A stretch of 64,000 nucleotides of DNA, taken from the NCBI RefSeq assembly GCF_008056315.1, contig NZ_VRKQ01000010.1, positions 372,001-436,000 on the forward strand, in the 5' to 3' direction. The notes under the pieces were generated by a model. The model was given only the letters and a program-made list of their open reading frames with translations. It made no database searches and was not told the origin of the DNA. Both the position numbers and the translations under genes were made by a program. Positions 63,281-64,000 of the stretch are shown piece by piece; positions within the stretch are counted from its first letter, which is position 1, and each line of letters begins with the position of its first letter. This DNA is from Seonamhaeicola maritimus (GTDB lineage: Bacteria > Bacteroidota > Bacteroidia > Flavobacteriales > Flavobacteriaceae).

Positions 63281-64000
63281 TTACTCATTAAGAACCCATA
63301 CACCATCTGTTTTAATAACAGCTGTATCTTCAGTTCCGCTTGATCCATTATAAATATCATAGGTAACAACATACTTTTGGCCATTTTCTGCAGAAGGGTC
63401 TTTATTATCTATTACAACTCCCGCAGCCTCAGCTATCATAGGTTTAGTCCATTCAGCAGCATTACCCGGTCTTCTTTCAAAGTTACCATAGTTATCCATA
63501 CTACCTGTAGCAGCAGGATACTTAGAACTTAATGAAGACACTATTAAAGCATAATCGGCTGGCTCTAACGTATATTTAATTGTATTGTCTGGCACCCATA
63601 CAGTACCATCATGACCAAACTGTAAAGTTTCAACGGCTTCATTATTGTATTTTTCAAAAGAAGTTCCGTTAAAAACGAAATTACTAGTATAACTTTTTGT
63701 TACACCACCTCCTTTATACAGTTCATACATTGCCATAACAACATCTCCTGCTTCTTTAGGTTCATATTTATAAACATCTAGTAAAGCAATTGGGATTTTT
63801 GTATCAGCTTCATCATGGCCTGAAAAATTAGGAAAACTCTCTCCCATCGCATTATATTCATCTTCAGTAAAACCTTTTATTTTATTCCAGTCCCCATCTG
63901 AATAGTAAAAACCATCTGTTAATGTACTTTCACCTCCAGAGTAATAACGGTATCTTAAAGAAACAAAATCACCTTCTTGTGGGCTAGGATAAGCAGCATC
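63281..64000 (-). CDS. C-terminal part of a predicted surface lipoprotein (cut by window edge)
   Basis: An open frame that continues through the right edge; 239 residues are visible, ending at the stop at 63281. An internal ATG at 63847 exists, but the 51 codons upstream of it read on as protein-like sequence (DAAYPSPQEGDFVSLRYRYY...), so the true start is outside. The part shows FGHDGTVWVPDNTIKYTL, ALIVSSLSSKYPAATG and the ending VIKTDGVWVLNE. I do not recognise a named family, though it resembles DUF5017-like surface lipoproteins in pattern. It precedes the endonuclease I gene in the same direction. Confidence 0.65.
   Translation of the reverse strand, partial: DAAYPSPQEGDFVSLRYRYYSGGESTLTDGFYYSDGDWNKIKGFTEDEYNAMGESFPNFSGHDEADTKIPIALLDVYKYEPKEAGDVVMAMYELYKGGGVTKSYTSNFVFNGTSFEKYNNEAVETLQFGHDGTVWVPDNTIKYTLEPADYALIVSSLSSKYPAATGSMDNYGNFERRPGNAAEWTKPMIAEAAGVVIDNKDPSAENGQKYVVTYDIYNGSSGTEDTAVIKTDGVWVLNE

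Noticed and set aside
1-64000. tRNA, rRNA, CRISPR, transposase or prophage signals
   Set aside because: I looked on both strands in all spacers and saw no cloverleaf with T-loop and CCA context, no spaced direct repeats and no integrase or transposase motifs; short tRNAs could still escape reading by eye.

Overview
The window is about 64 kb of an AT-rich chromosome from a member of the Flavobacteriaceae (Bacteroidota). The evidence is gliding genes gldD and gldE, a ribosomal protein L21 with a long C-terminal tail, a menaquinone-type sdhCAB operon, a complete SUF operon, several families typical of this group (DUF4199, DUF4301, DUF6090, DUF2480, DUF3078, DUF5689), many LxxC lipoproteins and promoters matching the Bacteroidota consensus (TTTG, about 19 nt, TAnnTTTG) with almost no Shine-Dalgarno sequences. 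I cannot name genus or species. I see no rRNA, tRNA, CRISPR array, transposase or prophage; the window looks like core chromosome.

Layout. (1) 1-5.3 kb, all leftward: phosphopantetheinyl transferase, GGGP synthase, thiamine-binding protein, PnuC/PnuT transporter, NadR-like kinase, DUF4301 and ArfB, then a TPP riboswitch leading into a TonB-dependent receptor cut by the window edge. Together this looks like a vitamin (thiamine) uptake locus. (2) 5.4-10.2 kb: ahcY, rplU-rpmA, DUF4199, an EamA transporter and a Cys-tailed heavy-metal-domain lipoprotein. (3) 10.2-16.1 kb: leftward mutY, ssb, gldE, gldD and divergent HU, a 30-residue basic ribosomal-type protein missed by length filters, and RNase E/G behind a strongly structured 5' leader. 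(4) 16-27 kb: small secreted or envelope proteins, aldo/keto reductase, OmpA-like lipoprotein, exonuclease III, a 1140-residue outer-membrane protein, M28 peptidase and a carboxypeptidase-regulatory-like protein. (5) 27-38 kb: galactonate dehydratase, sdhCAB, PepP-type peptidase, aspartate kinase divergent from an ACT-like protein, alpha/beta hydrolase, two tandem small Cys-rich proteins and thiL. (6) 38.4-43 kb: a four-gene rightward unit encoding two beta-propeller-type lipoproteins and an MbnP/MbnH-type pair (copper-binding protein plus di-heme peroxidase). (7) 43.1-53.1 kb: SUF iron-sulphur assembly (sufA-like, sufB, a lipoprotein, sufC, sufD, sufS, then sufE and a SufT/DUF59 gene) with an M43 metalloprotease and a META-domain protein in the middle and DUF2480 and DUF3078 genes after it. 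(8) 53-64 kb: hflX, then a set of two endonuclease/exonuclease/phosphatase paralogues, a TonB-dependent receptor with a DUF5689 lipoprotein, and an endonuclease I lipoprotein. This last set looks like an extracellular nucleic-acid or phosphate scavenging locus.

The most interesting points are the proposed thiamine uptake and phosphorylation route (TPP riboswitch receptor, thiamine-binding protein, PnuT-like permease, NadR-like kinase, and ThiL elsewhere in the window), the structured leader of RNase E/G, the MbnP/MbnH unit, the unexplained lipoprotein between sufB and sufC, and the nuclease/TonB receptor locus. All function calls are from reading sequence and family knowledge; no database search was run.
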